NCBI GenBank assembly: GCA_020060775.1
Contig: JAGUZN010000235.1
Location: 1-52,294 of the forward strand
DNA: 52,294 nt
DNA from: Armatimonadota bacterium
Lineage (GTDB): Bacteria > Armatimonadota > Hebobacteria > CAIYQO01
Direction: 5' to 3'
The position numbers were made by a program, and so were the translations under genes. Below the pieces are notes generated by a model, which saw only the letters and a program-made list of their open reading frames with translations, did no database searches and was not told the DNA's origin. Position 1 is the first letter of the stretch; each line of letters begins with the position of its first letter. This document shows, piece by piece, positions 7,751-17,068 of the stretch.

Positions 7751-8860
7751 ATGCAGAAACGAAAACCCGCAACCACATCTACGATCACGTTGCGCATGAT
7801 TGCCGAGCGCTGCCAGTTGAGCGTGGCGGCAGTCTCGCAGGCGCTGCGGCACGACCGTCGTTTTGTAAGCGAGCAGACTATTGCCCGCGTGCAGGCCATG
7901 GCGCACGAGTTAGGGTACAATCCCTCGCTGGGCACATCGGCACGGCGCTTGCGTCAATCGCGGAGCGGAATACTGGTGCGCAACGAACTGATCGCTCTCG
8001 CCTTCCCCTTGCGCGAAGTGCAGCGCGCCTACTTCGCTTCCCTGCTCGTGGGCATTGAGGAGGAAATGAGTGCGGCACACTACGCCATGCTCACCATCAA
8101 TAGCCGGCACGTGTCCCCCGCCGCCGCTGACGAGCACCAGTTGCCCGGCGTCGTTGCGCGTGGCGAGGTGGATGGGGCTTTGATCGTCAATCCATCGTAT
8201 GGACAAATGCTGGCCCAACGATTGCGCCGCGAGCCAGGATTTGCCCACCGTCCGATTGTGTCGTTGCTGGCCCCGTGCGATGGGTGTTCGGCCGTACTCG
8301 CTGATGATTACACGGGGGCGTACGCCCTGATGCGGCATCTGCTGGCGCAGGGACATCGCTACTTCCTGCATTTCTACGAAGCGACGGGGGTTCACCCACA
8401 CGTTATGCGTCTGGCAGCCTATCAACACGCCTGTCGGGAGCAGCGCCTGGATCCGGCACGCCATCTCATCTTTCAGCCGTTGCGCCTGCATACCGCTGAC
8501 GTCATATTCGCGGAATGCCAACGGGTCGTCGAGTTTCTGCAGCGCCATCCCGAAGTGACAGCCGTGCTCGCGCCGCACGACTATACGGCGCGTTTGCTGT
8601 ACGATGCGTTTGCGCAGGCCGGCCTGCGCGTCCCAGAAGACGTCAGCCTATGCGGCTTTGACGATGTGGAGGGCATACGAACGCCCAACGCGGATAACCT
8701 GCTGACCACCGTGCAGGTGCCGTTGGAAGCCATGGGGCGTGCGGCCGTCCATCTGCTGGTGCAGCACATCGACCATCCTGACCGTTCGCAGGAAACGGTG
8801 ACCCTCCCGACCACACTCGTCGTGCGCCAATCTACCGCGCCGCCCCGCGTGCCGCGTTAA
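7751..8860 (+). CDS. LacI/GalR-family transcriptional regulator
   Basis: The 369-residue product has the LacI helix-turn-helix near its N-terminus: TLRMIAERCQLSVAAVSQAL, then RRFVSEQTIARVQAMAHELGYNP. It continues with a periplasmic-binding-protein-like sensor domain (DGALIVNPSYG; VLADDYTGAYALMRHLLAQGHR; LCGFDDVEGIRTPNADNLLTTV). The helix-turn-helix is preceded by about 10 extra residues. The start is either ATG 7751, with GGATGGG upstream, or ATG 7736. It stands alone with its own promoter; its targets could include the operators at 297 and 1851, whose CG-centred palindromes are of LacI type (inference). Confidence 0.9.
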   Translation: MQKRKPATTSTITLRMIAERCQLSVAAVSQALRHDRRFVSEQTIARVQAMAHELGYNPSLGTSARRLRQSRSGILVRNELIALAFPLREVQRAYFASLLVGIEEEMSAAHYAMLTINSRHVSPAAADEHQLPGVVARGEVDGALIVNPSYGQMLAQRLRREPGFAHRPIVSLLAPCDGCSAVLADDYTGAYALMRHLLAQGHRYFLHFYEATGVHPHVMRLAAYQHACREQRLDPARHLIFQPLRLHTADVIFAECQRVVEFLQRHPEVTAVLAPHDYTARLLYDAFAQAGLRVPEDVSLCGFDDVEGIRTPNADNLLTTVQVPLEAMGRAAVHLLVQHIDHPDRSQETVTLPTTLVVRQSTAPPRVPR

Positions 8861-9264
8861 GCTTGGTATTGGGATCTACACAAACAACCTTGACCCTGGG
8901 TATCCTTTCAACCCCCTATTCATCCGGAGCTTGCTGATGCGACGTCACCCTTCCATGCCTGCACCCGACCCGACGGCACAGTTGCCCAGCAGATGACACT
9001 CTGCACGGCAACGGGGCGTGAGCTGCCCGCCTTCCCTCGGACGATAGCTGGGCGGACAAATCCATTTGGGCCGATCCGGCGATGCAACAGCAACCCCATT
9101 GTGAACGTCCCTGGCATGATGCTCAGGCCCATGTGGAGTGGGCGCGAGTCTCTTTACCGACCATGGTCACGAGATACGCATGGTGCAGGCGGAGTGGTGA
9201 CAATCCCCTCGCATTCGGCGCCCCACTACACGTAGGGAATAGCAGGGTAATGCATACATCTCCA
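8861..9264. other. Intergenic stretch without a recognisable gene
   Basis: About 400 bp lie between two convergent genes. Short frames exist on both strands, but none has a ribosome site, a family motif or a start consistent with its neighbours. It may hold decayed sequence, but I could not recognise it. Confidence 0.4.
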
Positions 9265-9954
9265 TCAGCGATCTGCGCGAGGAGCGGATCGGTTGTCAGC
9301 ATCGCCGCCTCGCGGGGGGCGCTCTCCATCAGCGCCGCGCGCGCCGCCCGTGAAGGGGCCTCCCTGCGCGCGCTGCATCTCTTTGGGCAAGGGCAGGCGC
9401 GAGAGGATTTTGCCGTCGGTGATCGAGAGCGCCAGTATCTCCGTGTTGCGCACCAGGTACAGGGTGTGTTTGTCCAGCAGGTATCCCGGCGCAGGCTCCG
9501 GCCGTCGTGCTCCCGTTGTCGCCGTCCCATCTCCACCGGCGGGTGCGGCGGGACGCAGGTCGGCGACGGCCTCAACTTCGAGCGTGTCCTGGTTGATGCG
9601 GGCAAAGCCATCGCCAACGATCAGCAGCAAGGCATTATCCTGGGACAGCATGATGGCCGGCGCGCGCCGGCGCTGCATCTCGGTGGCGTACTTCTGCATG
9701 GCGGTGCGGTCGGTGGCATCCGGCGGCATTTCCGGCGCGGGACCGAAGAGTTGCAGCACCTCGGCCTGTTTGAGTGGGTTCACCGTGTATTTTGCCAACA
9801 CGCCACTTCGCAGCGCGAAGAGGCCCTTGTTGGTCTGCAGCATCAGCGTGTCGCCTCCGTCGTCGCCGCCCATCGGCACTCTCCCCCCCATGCCCTGGGC
9901 GAACACGGCTGTCGCCGCCAGGATAGCGAAGACGATCATCGTTACGTTCCGCAT
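9265..9954 (-). CDS. Secreted protein of unknown function
   Basis: This 229-residue protein has a short signal peptide (MRNVTMIVFAILAATAVFAQ) with likely cleavage near residue 19, then a Gly/Met-rich linker (GMGGRVPMGGDDGG). The body has short beta-strand-like repeats (TLMLQTNKGLFALRSGVLAKY; HTLYLVRNTEILALSITDGK) that resemble single blades of a beta-propeller, and a Gly/Arg/Asp-rich low-complexity tail. AAGGGGGG lies 6 nt before the ATG. It is downstream of the type II secretion operon but separated from it by a terminator. I do not recognise a named family. Confidence 0.7.
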   Translation of the reverse strand: MRNVTMIVFAILAATAVFAQGMGGRVPMGGDDGGDTLMLQTNKGLFALRSGVLAKYTVNPLKQAEVLQLFGPAPEMPPDATDRTAMQKYATEMQRRRAPAIMLSQDNALLLIVGDGFARINQDTLEVEAVADLRPAAPAGGDGTATTGARRPEPAPGYLLDKHTLYLVRNTEILALSITDGKILSRLPLPKEMQRAQGGPFTGGARGADGERPPRGGDADNRSAPRADR

Positions 9955-10068
9955 GTGAAGCCCCCCTTCTGCAGTATCACTGTATCGGATTGCCAGCGTT
10001 ATCTACTGGCCACCTATATGGTGATTGTACGTACGATTTCTGAAGAAGTGATGAAAAGCTAGGGGTAC

Positions 10069-10095
10069 GGCCCCGTCGCCAGCGACGACGGGGCC
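10069..10095 (-). terminator. Terminator of the type II secretion operon
   Basis: GGCCCCGTCG (10069-10078) and CGACGGGGCC (10086-10095) form a perfect 10-bp GC-rich stem with a 7-nt loop just past the gspD stop. On the minus strand a short T-run (CTTTT) follows about 10 nt later, so it is only a moderately classic intrinsic terminator. Confidence 0.7.
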
Positions 10096-10102
10096 GCAAG
10101 CG

Positions 10103-12448
10103 TCAACGCTTTTGCGTCTCGAAGGCTTTGTTCGGGTCGGTGAGCTTCTCGCGTTCCTGTGCGGTGTTGTTCTCGACATCCGTTTCATCGCGCAGGATGT
10201 GCGGCGTCAGGAAGACCATCAACTCGCTTTGCTGGGTCTTCCAGCGGCGCGACTTGAAGGCTTCGCCCAGCAGCGGGATTTTCGACAGCACAGGCACCGC
10301 CGAGGTCTCCAGTTCTTTGTTCTCCTTGATGATGCCGCCGATGACGATCGTTTGCCCGTCGTTCACCATGACGGTGGTTTTTGCCTGCCGGTTGGCGATG
10401 ATGGGGGCGTTGAGTTCCTGCTCGCGACCGATAAGTTCGTTGATCGTTTGACTCACGTCAAGACTGATCAAGTTGCTCACGTCGCTGACGCGGGGGGTAA
10501 CATTCAAGGTGATCGAGACGTTTTTGAAGTCCACCGTGCGCCGGAAGTTGCCGCCCGAAGTCTCGGTTTCCGTGGAGACGAATGGTTCGTCACGCCCGAT
10601 GCTGATCATGGCGGCCACGTTATCGGCGGTCGTGATGCTCGGGGTGGAATAGACCTTGACATCCGACCGGGTCTTGAGCGCGTGGAGCAGTGCCTGCAAG
10701 TTCGTGCTGATGACTCCATACCGCAGCCCAATGTTTTCTCCGTGCAAACCGAAGTCGGTTTCGGCAGTGTGATCGGTGGTCTGCGACCGATCTTTCCACT
10801 GCCATTCGATGCCGAACTTGGTTGAGTCGTCCAGCGTCACGTCGACAATCGCCACTTCGATGAACACCTGCGTCGTGCGTCGATCAAGCTGGGCAATGAT
10901 GCTTTCTATCATCCCGAATGCCTGCGGTGGACCGGTGAGCAGCAGAGTATTGGTCTTGGCATCGGCAACGACGGTGATGTTGCGCAGCGACGCAATGGGA
11001 TCGCCGGTTTGCGATGTTGTCCCCATGAACAGGTCGCGGAAGGAGAAACCGCGCGACGTATTTCCCCGGAAGAGCGAAGTGAGCGTTTGCGCCATTTCCG
11101 TGGCTTTCGCGTACTTGAGCTGGAACGTCCGCGTAAGATCGCTTAAGACGTTTGGGGCGTCCAACTCCTTGATCATCTCTTCAAAGGTCGCCATGTTCTG
11201 CTCGGTGGCGGTGACGACGACGGAATTCGTGCGCACATCGGCGACGATGATATTGCGCTTCAGTCCCGCGTAATTGGCCGGGTCCGTTTGCGGTTGCCCT
11301 CCCCCGCCGCCAAACCACGGTGGCAGGCGTGACGAGGTGCCGCCCTGCGGCTGTTGGAAGAGCGTATTCAACTGGTTGGCCACCATGTTGGCGTCCGCGT
11401 ACTGCAAGCGAAAGACTTTGGCGCGCACTTCGGGCGTGGTATTGATATCGAGCTTTACCAGCAGGCTGAGCACCATGTCGATTTTCGGACGTGCGGCGGA
11501 AATGATGATCGAATTCGTGCGGTCGTCTGCCGCGAGGCGGAGCTCGCCCTTCAGGCTCAGCACCCCTTCATCGGTATTGATATTTGGTTGCGGAGCACCC
11601 TCGGGGCGCGGCGGCCGACCCTGCTGGCCCTGTGCCTGGCCATTGCGTCCTGACGTTTTCTCCGAGATGCCCAGCGCTTTATCCAGTGAGGTAATCAACG
11701 CGGTCGCACTCGCATACTTGCACTGGTATATCTCGACATCGACCACGTCGGACGTGTCTTTATCCAGCAGATTCACGATCTGCACCAGCCGCCGCACATT
11801 CGCCTCAGTATCGGTGATGATCATGGTGTTCGTGCTGCTCACCGCCAGCATGTTCGCCTGATCGTCGGCAACCAGAGGCTTCAGCTCCTCGCGCAGTTTG
11901 GCTGCACTGATATGCTGCAGGGGGATCACCTGCGTGATGATCGCATCGGTCGTGCCGATCTGTTCGGCATTCGCGCCCATTTGCACAACGGCGCGGTCGG
12001 CGACAGCGCGTTTTAGCGCCACCACGCGGATCATCGTATCCTTCAAGGTGCCGACCATGGTATACCCGCGCACGCGCAGGGCCGAATTGATCACTTCGTA
12101 GGCCAGCGGCAATGACACCTGCTTCAGACTGGTGATGGTAATCGTCCCCTTCACTTCACCGTCAGCGACGATCGGCACGCCGCTGGCCATGCTGAGGAAA
12201 CTCAGCACGTTGGCGATGTCCGCCTTGACGAAGTTGATGGAGACTTCCATCTTCTCCGGGTCTACCGGCACCTCGGGGACCGATTCGACCGGCGCATCCT
12301 GTTGCCATGGTCCGCGCAGCGGTTTCTTCTGCTCGGTGGTCGCCGGCGACGCCTGCCCGGAGACGGATGTCTGCTGTGCTAGCGCCGGGGCAACAGCCTG
12401 CCCCATGAGCCATGATAACACGAGTGACAATACAAGCCATCTATGCAT
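10103..12448 (-). CDS. gspD: Type II secretion secretin GspD
   Basis: This 781-residue outer-membrane channel protein has a signal peptide (residues 1-24, ending APALA), then an N0-like domain (VSINFVKADIANVLSFLS, near 69-86). Repeated N1-N3 domains follow, each with the NSIII/NTMIITD-type strands (TNTMIITDTEANVRRL; RTNSVVVTATEQNM; KTNTLLLTGPP). The C-terminal secretin domain has VFIEVAIVDVTLDD and ends with VPVLSKIPLLGEAFKSR, the family signature. A Gly/Pro-rich insert (PPWFGGGGGQ) lies between N domains. AGAAGGA precedes the ATG and the gap to the gene before it is 4 bp. No pilotin gene is seen. Confidence 0.95.
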   Translation of the reverse strand: MHRWLVLSLVLSWLMGQAVAPALAQQTSVSGQASPATTEQKKPLRGPWQQDAPVESVPEVPVDPEKMEVSINFVKADIANVLSFLSMASGVPIVADGEVKGTITITSLKQVSLPLAYEVINSALRVRGYTMVGTLKDTMIRVVALKRAVADRAVVQMGANAEQIGTTDAIITQVIPLQHISAAKLREELKPLVADDQANMLAVSSTNTMIITDTEANVRRLVQIVNLLDKDTSDVVDVEIYQCKYASATALITSLDKALGISEKTSGRNGQAQGQQGRPPRPEGAPQPNINTDEGVLSLKGELRLAADDRTNSIIISAARPKIDMVLSLLVKLDINTTPEVRAKVFRLQYADANMVANQLNTLFQQPQGGTSSRLPPWFGGGGGQPQTDPANYAGLKRNIIVADVRTNSVVVTATEQNMATFEEMIKELDAPNVLSDLTRTFQLKYAKATEMAQTLTSLFRGNTSRGFSFRDLFMGTTSQTGDPIASLRNITVVADAKTNTLLLTGPPQAFGMIESIIAQLDRRTTQVFIEVAIVDVTLDDSTKFGIEWQWKDRSQTTDHTAETDFGLHGENIGLRYGVISTNLQALLHALKTRSDVKVYSTPSITTADNVAAMISIGRDEPFVSTETETSGGNFRRTVDFKNVSITLNVTPRVSDVSNLISLDVSQTINELIGREQELNAPIIANRQAKTTVMVNDGQTIVIGGIIKENKELETSAVPVLSKIPLLGEAFKSRRWKTQQSELMVFLTPHILRDETDVENNTAQEREKLTDPNKAFETQKR

Positions 12449-12452
12449 CGAC

Positions 12453-13235
12453 TTATCCTTCTCTCACGCGTCTACGCGATGAACGTCCCGGCGCACCCTC
12501 GCCGTTCGTGGGCGGGCGCGGAGCGGCTCCGTTTTGCCCTGCCCCATTGGGCGCCGCGCCTTCAGCCGGCGGGCCCTCCGGCGGCTTACCGGTCCCACCC
12601 TCTCCCTGTTGGGGGTCGGGCTTGGCGGGTTCGGGTTCCACCTTGTTCGCACCGACCGCCAGCGTGAACACTTCGCCGTTCGCTTCCAGCGTCACGCCGC
12701 GGGCGCTGATCGCCGTCAGCGTGCAGTCGAAGGCTGATTCTCCGACTTGCACGTATTTTGCGGTCGCCAACTCCAACTGCTCCAACAGCGCGTAAGGCTG
12801 GCCGGCGATCTCCACAATCCCGGTACAGGCGACTTTCGGGCGAGGCGGCGGTTCTGCTGGCTGCAGGGTTGGCGAAAATGGCTCGACCTGGGGCGCATCA
12901 CCCGCGGGCGGAAATACCGGGGGCGGCGCACTATTCTGCGGTGTCGTTGCCGGCGGCACGGAGCCGGGCGGGGCCTGGAACAAGTTGCGGGAGACAATCA
13001 CCGCGTAGGACGACACCTCCGGTGCAGGTGCACTGGCTTGCGCCCTGGCTGCGATCGCCTGTGCGGGTGTTGCGGGTCGGCGCGGGCTGCGCTCCACGCC
13101 CTGGCCCGAGACGCCGCTCGCCCCACGCACGACCCACAGGATCACCCCGGTGGAGACCACGAGCAAACCGAGCACGCTGATGAACGCCGCACGGGGACTG
13201 ACATCGGTTGATTTGAGTTGCGTCAACATGCTCAT
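12453..13235 (-). CDS. gspC: GspC/PilP-like inner-membrane component
   Basis: The 260-residue protein has one N-terminal membrane helix (AAFISVLGLLVVSTGVILWVV, ~17-37), a linker, then the homology-region motif SYAVIVSRNLFQAPPGS typical of GspC and PilP, which contact the secretin N0 domain. A small beta domain follows (VACTGIVEIAGQPYALLEQ). The last ~60 residues are Pro/Gly-rich and low complexity, which is unusual. The start ATG at 13235 overlaps the stop of the preceding gene (ATGA). The call rests on the RNLF motif, the topology and the position before gspD. Confidence 0.8.
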   Translation of the reverse strand: MSMLTQLKSTDVSPRAAFISVLGLLVVSTGVILWVVRGASGVSGQGVERSPRRPATPAQAIAARAQASAPAPEVSSYAVIVSRNLFQAPPGSVPPATTPQNSAPPPVFPPAGDAPQVEPFSPTLQPAEPPPRPKVACTGIVEIAGQPYALLEQLELATAKYVQVGESAFDCTLTAISARGVTLEANGEVFTLAVGANKVEPEPAKPDPQQGEGGTGKPPEGPPAEGAAPNGAGQNGAAPRPPTNGEGAPGRSSRRRVREG

Positions 13236-13789
13236 GGCCGCGCCCCCCCGGGCAATCGCCCTTCCACCAGCACATACGCGGAGAGCGTCATATCGACATG
13301 CAGCATTGCTCCACCTTGTTCGGGAGTGCGGATGGACATTTGATCCACACCCAGCACAGGTTCGGTTGTGCGCAAGCGCTGCAGCAGATCGACAAGTTGC
13401 CGCAAATCGGCGCGCAGGGTAAGGCGCAAGGGGAAGCGCACGACTCCCTGTTCGACGACCGGTGCGGACTGCATGGTGTCCAGCTTGGCGCCGCTGTGTT
13501 TGATCAGTTGCGACACTTGAGCCATCATGGGCGGGAGTTGCTCGTTCCACGTCCATGGCGCGGCATGCCGCGCCATGCGTTCAGCGAGCGATACCTCCAG
13601 CGTCGCCATATTGTGCAGACTCGCACTCCGTTGTTGCTCCCGCGCGAGCACGCGACGCTGTGCAATCACACGGTGCTGCAAGGACGCGGCAGCGACCCAC
13701 TGGTAGGCGGCAAGCCCGACCAACATAGCAACCAGGATGCTTGTCAGCAGGATGACCCATTGTAATGTCCTTGGCGGTGATGTGGTCAT
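13232..13789 (-). CDS. pilO: PilO/GspM-like assembly platform protein
   Basis: The 185-residue protein has one membrane helix at residues 10-32 (VILLTSILVAMLVGLAAYQWV), a coiled-coil segment (HRVIAQRRVLAREQQRSASLHNM), and a ferredoxin-like periplasmic domain (FPLRLTLRADLRQLVDLLQRL; LHVDMTLSAYV). That is the PilO/GspM layout. It overlaps its neighbours by 4 bp on each side. It should pair with the PilN part of the gene upstream. Confidence 0.85.
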   Translation of the reverse strand: MTTSPPRTLQWVILLTSILVAMLVGLAAYQWVAAASLQHRVIAQRRVLAREQQRSASLHNMATLEVSLAERMARHAAPWTWNEQLPPMMAQVSQLIKHSGAKLDTMQSAPVVEQGVVRFPLRLTLRADLRQLVDLLQRLRTTEPVLGVDQMSIRTPEQGGAMLHVDMTLSAYVLVEGRLPGGARP

Positions 13790-15240
13790 TGCGCTCTCGC
13801 TCCCGCATTCCGAGCATTGCGTTGACGCCCGGCGCTCAATGTCGGATCACCGGATGCGGTCAACGTACAGGTGATTTGAAATACGCACGCCGCCTTACCA
13901 TCGCGCTGCATCGTGGTCGCCTGGTCCAGCATCGCCCGTTCCACGAGAGCGATATCGGCCAGCGCGCTCAAGGCTCTGGCAACGGTCGCATGAGAGTCGG
14001 CTCGACCTTTCAACACGGCCACGGCCTTGGTGCGGTCATAGAAGCAATCCGACAAGATCACCTCTGCCGGTAGTGCGACGCTCATCTCTCGCAACAATTC
14101 CAGCGGTTGGCTCTGTGGCGAATCCAGCGCGTCGAGCACCTGTCCCGCGGTCACCATGCCCGGGTTCACCGCCTGTGGTCGGGTGCGGCGCGTCTCCTGG
14201 ACCTGCCGGGTGATATCCTGCAATGCCGTCTGCTGCTTGCGCAGTGCCTGTCCGCTCATTTGTACGGCAGGAATCAGTAACAGCGCGAGCAGCCCCAGCA
14301 CCGCAACGGTGCGGGCGGGCGATCGGCGCTGTGTGCGGGCGGCGGTGACCTGTGCGGGCAGCAGGTTGAGCGCGGGACGTCGTTCCAGTGCGGCGGCAGC
14401 AAGGCCGAGGGCGGCGGCATACGCAGAGGGTACATCACCCTGCACCAGCAACTTTTCCTGTCCACTGACGGCATGCCAACCGAGGTCGTCGGTGTGCGGC
14501 AGGGCGGTGGACTCCGCGAGTTCTTCGGCGGCATGCAAGGGGATGTTGCCGCAGAGCACGAGCGTCTCGGGTCGATCATCTCCGGCCAGCCAGGGTCGCG
14601 TTTCGCGGGCTATACGGGCAGCCCAACCCGCATCCTCCGGTCGTCCGGCCAGCACACTGCGGCTGGCGAGGAGTCGCTCATCATGGTACAGGCAGAGGTC
14701 GGTCCATTTCGCACCGGCGATCACGAGCAACTGGCGGACAGGCTGCGCAGGGATGGTCGAAGCGACAGCCAGCGACGCCGGTTGTACAAGGTCGGGGGTG
14801 AGTCCGGACTCCTGGAGCACCGCCAGGCGTGCATCCACCGTGGATTGCCGAACGCCGACGATGACCGCATGCCGGCGTCCATCCGGCGCAGCTGCAAGCG
14901 TATAACCCCATACCAATTCGCCCAACGGCAGGGGGATTTGCGTCTCGGCCTCAAAGCGCACCACCTGCGCGAGTTCCGCCGGTTTCGCCGGGGGTAATAC
15001 GGCGATCTTCACTGCACAGTCCGATCCCGGCAGACCGCACGCCACGCGCGCCCGCCCGACCCGCGCCTGCGCCAGCAGGCCGGTCAATTGCTCCGCGACC
15101 TCCGACGGCGTATGCCCTTCCGCCAGCACGCTGCGCGCCGCGTGGATGATTTCGATGGTGGCGCCGGCTGACCGCGCGACAACCAGGCGAATCGCGTCGT
15201 CGCCAAGATCAATGCCAAGCGCTGTGTGTGCTCCAATCAT
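13786..15240 (-). CDS. PilM-PilN fusion (GspL equivalent)
   Basis: This 484-residue protein joins two proteins that are separate in most type IV pilus systems. Residues ~1-290 are an actin-like PilM/GspL cytoplasmic domain (ALGIDLGDDAIRLVVARS; FEAETQIPLPLGELVWGY; AAALGLAAAAL). Next comes LNLLPAQ, the N-terminal signature of PilN that binds PilM, then a membrane helix (VAVLGLLALLLIPAVQM) and a periplasmic PilN domain. GspL of type II systems has the same overall order. I chose the ATG at 15240, for which GAGG lies 6 nt upstream; the ATG at 15246 abuts the GAGG. Confidence 0.85.
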   Translation of the reverse strand: MIGAHTALGIDLGDDAIRLVVARSAGATIEIIHAARSVLAEGHTPSEVAEQLTGLLAQARVGRARVACGLPGSDCAVKIAVLPPAKPAELAQVVRFEAETQIPLPLGELVWGYTLAAAPDGRRHAVIVGVRQSTVDARLAVLQESGLTPDLVQPASLAVASTIPAQPVRQLLVIAGAKWTDLCLYHDERLLASRSVLAGRPEDAGWAARIARETRPWLAGDDRPETLVLCGNIPLHAAEELAESTALPHTDDLGWHAVSGQEKLLVQGDVPSAYAAALGLAAAALERRPALNLLPAQVTAARTQRRSPARTVAVLGLLALLLIPAVQMSGQALRKQQTALQDITRQVQETRRTRPQAVNPGMVTAGQVLDALDSPQSQPLELLREMSVALPAEVILSDCFYDRTKAVAVLKGRADSHATVARALSALADIALVERAMLDQATTMQRDGKAACVFQITCTLTASGDPTLSAGRQRNARNAGARAQ

Positions 15241-15252
15241 CTGCATCCTCAG

Positions 15253-16410
15253 TTACTCATGCCAGTACAACACCCGTGTTGCCATGTTCCCTGTCATCTC
15301 TTCCGCTTGCACCACACCGGTCGTAGTATGCCCCACGCCATCAGCAAACTGCCCGGTCGCATGCACGCTGAACACGGTTGAGCGTGTGGTCAGGTATTCC
15401 GACGCCTGCACGAACGCCGCTGTGCCGACGAGTTCCACCGCCAGCAGTTGCCCCAGGTCGGTGAACGGCCCATGGGTGTCGCGGTGCTGCACGATCGCCC
15501 CGGCGGTAGCCTCATCCATGCCGGACAGCGCCAGTAGCACCTCCAGCGGCGCGGTGTTCACATTCACCAATCCTTCCCGCCGGTTCTGCGCGTTTGCCGT
15601 CACTCGATCATAAATCTGCGCCACCTTCTCACGCGCGAGATCCGGCACGCGCAACAAGTCGGCCGGACTGGAGAACGCTGACGCCGTACGCTGGGCGATG
15701 ATGGCATCCACCTCTTGCTCGGTCAGCGTCTCGCCAAATGTCTGCAGCAATGTCACTTTATCCGCCGTGGCGATATTCAGCCGCGGGTTGCCCTCGGCAT
15801 CGACATTCGTATCCCACGACCAGACAGTCAGCAGACTCTCCAGCGTGCGACCGTCCTGCGTGACCGTCTCGGCCAACATCTCGCGCGTCACGCCTTTCAC
15901 CAGCAACAGCTCGCGCACGGTCGTGAACGGCCCATTCTTACAATGATATGGCGACGTCAAGCCGGCATAATAGTCCTCTTCCGCCCCTTGCATCTCCGGC
16001 GTGCTATCGGCATCGCGCCAGTCCAGAATGGCATCGGCGATCTCCGGCGGGAACAGTACCTGCAACACGATTGCCGGCGCCGTATTGATGTTGACCTTCC
16101 CGGCTTCATCGACGATTTCGACCTGATAGCTCGCGTCGCCGAGCTCGATCTCCTCGTCTTCGGCAGTCAGCCAACAACTCGACCCGTCCAGTGCCGTATA
16201 CGGTTCGGCGGCGATGCGCGCGATCTCCACTTCCGCCCGGCGCATGCCCGCGCGTGCGGCCCACCGTGCCTGCATGAGCTGTCCGAAGTTGCGCGCCACC
16301 TGCACTTCGCTGTGCACCATGGCGGCGAACCCGCCCAGCAACACCAGCAGCACAGCCAATACCCAGAGGGCGGTGATGAGCGCAATGCCCCGCGACTTAC
16401 GGACGCGCAT
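15253..16410 (-). CDS. gspK: Type II secretion minor pseudopilin GspK
   Basis: The 385-residue protein starts MRVRKSRGIALITALWVLAVLLVLLGG, a prepilin-type leader with the glycine cleavage site and a hydrophobic helix. As is usual for GspK it lacks Glu at +5. It contains two helix-hairpin-helix-like segments beginning KVNINTAPAIVLQVLFP and LVNVNTAPLEVLLALSG, characteristic of this family. It is longer than typical GspK (~320 residues). GspK caps the pseudopilus tip with GspI and GspJ. It overlaps gspJ by 14 bp and has GGAAGGAG before the ATG. Confidence 0.93.
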   Translation of the reverse strand: MRVRKSRGIALITALWVLAVLLVLLGGFAAMVHSEVQVARNFGQLMQARWAARAGMRRAEVEIARIAAEPYTALDGSSCWLTAEDEEIELGDASYQVEIVDEAGKVNINTAPAIVLQVLFPPEIADAILDWRDADSTPEMQGAEEDYYAGLTSPYHCKNGPFTTVRELLLVKGVTREMLAETVTQDGRTLESLLTVWSWDTNVDAEGNPRLNIATADKVTLLQTFGETLTEQEVDAIIAQRTASAFSSPADLLRVPDLAREKVAQIYDRVTANAQNRREGLVNVNTAPLEVLLALSGMDEATAGAIVQHRDTHGPFTDLGQLLAVELVGTAAFVQASEYLTTRSTVFSVHATGQFADGVGHTTTGVVQAEEMTGNMATRVLYWHE

Positions 16411-17068
16411 CGCTCGCTCCTTCCGCCACCGTCGCCATGCTCAGGTTGGTGGTGGTGGCCAGCACAAGCGGTTTCGCCCCGGGGCGCACCGCTCGCAGCA
16501 CCAGTTCCACCCGCACCGCTGCCGGCAACGTCGGCTGATCCACCCACTCCGTCAACCAATCTTCCTCTGCGGGCAGGTACTTGCAGTTGAATCCGATCAC
16601 GCGCGGCGAGAGCAAATGCCGCACCGGTTCAAACTCTTCCGGTTCAAGCCCAGGCAGCGGATTTTCCTCGATATAGAATCCCGCCGGTGTATCGACCTCT
16701 TCCTCTGCGAGCATATAGGTCACCCGGCACACATCGCCGGCCGGTGCCTCACCGTACACGGCATGGGCGGACGTCAGGAAGGTGAGGCGATCCTGCTGCA
16801 GATCAGCGCTCGCTTCGTCGCTGTCCTCCCCGATGAGTGCGCTCGCCTCATCGCCCGCCGGCTGGTAGGCGCTCGCTAATTCAGCGCTCAATTGTGCGAG
16901 CAGTACGCGCCCCGTCTGGTAGAGTTCCTGTTCCTCCTCCGTACGCGTCATCGCCAGATATGCGCCGTGGAAAACGCCGTAGGTGGCCCCCATGAACAGC
17001 ATGAAGATGGCCACCGCCACGAGCAACTCAACGAGCGTGAATCCATACACGGGCATGCGTCGATTCAT
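16397..17068 (-). CDS. gspJ: Type II secretion minor pseudopilin GspJ
   Basis: The 223-residue protein has a prepilin leader (MPVYGFTLVELLVAVAIFMLF) and a beta-rich body of the GspJ kind (LTFLTSAHAVYGEAPAGDVCRVTYML; VRVELVLRAVRP). The start ATG at 17068 overlaps the gspI stop (ATGA), which rules out the longer in-frame reading. An acidic stretch (EDSDEASADLQQD) lies near residue 80. It would form the tip complex with GspI and GspK. Confidence 0.85.
   Translation of the reverse strand: MNRRMPVYGFTLVELLVAVAIFMLFMGATYGVFHGAYLAMTRTEEEQELYQTGRVLLAQLSAELASAYQPAGDEASALIGEDSDEASADLQQDRLTFLTSAHAVYGEAPAGDVCRVTYMLAEEEVDTPAGFYIEENPLPGLEPEEFEPVRHLLSPRVIGFNCKYLPAEEDWLTEWVDQPTLPAAVRVELVLRAVRPGAKPLVLATTTNLSMATVAEGASDARP

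Noticed and set aside
8861..9264. Possible decayed gene between the LacI gene and the secreted protein
   Set aside because: Some translated stretches look protein-like in several frames, but no motif could be tied to a family.
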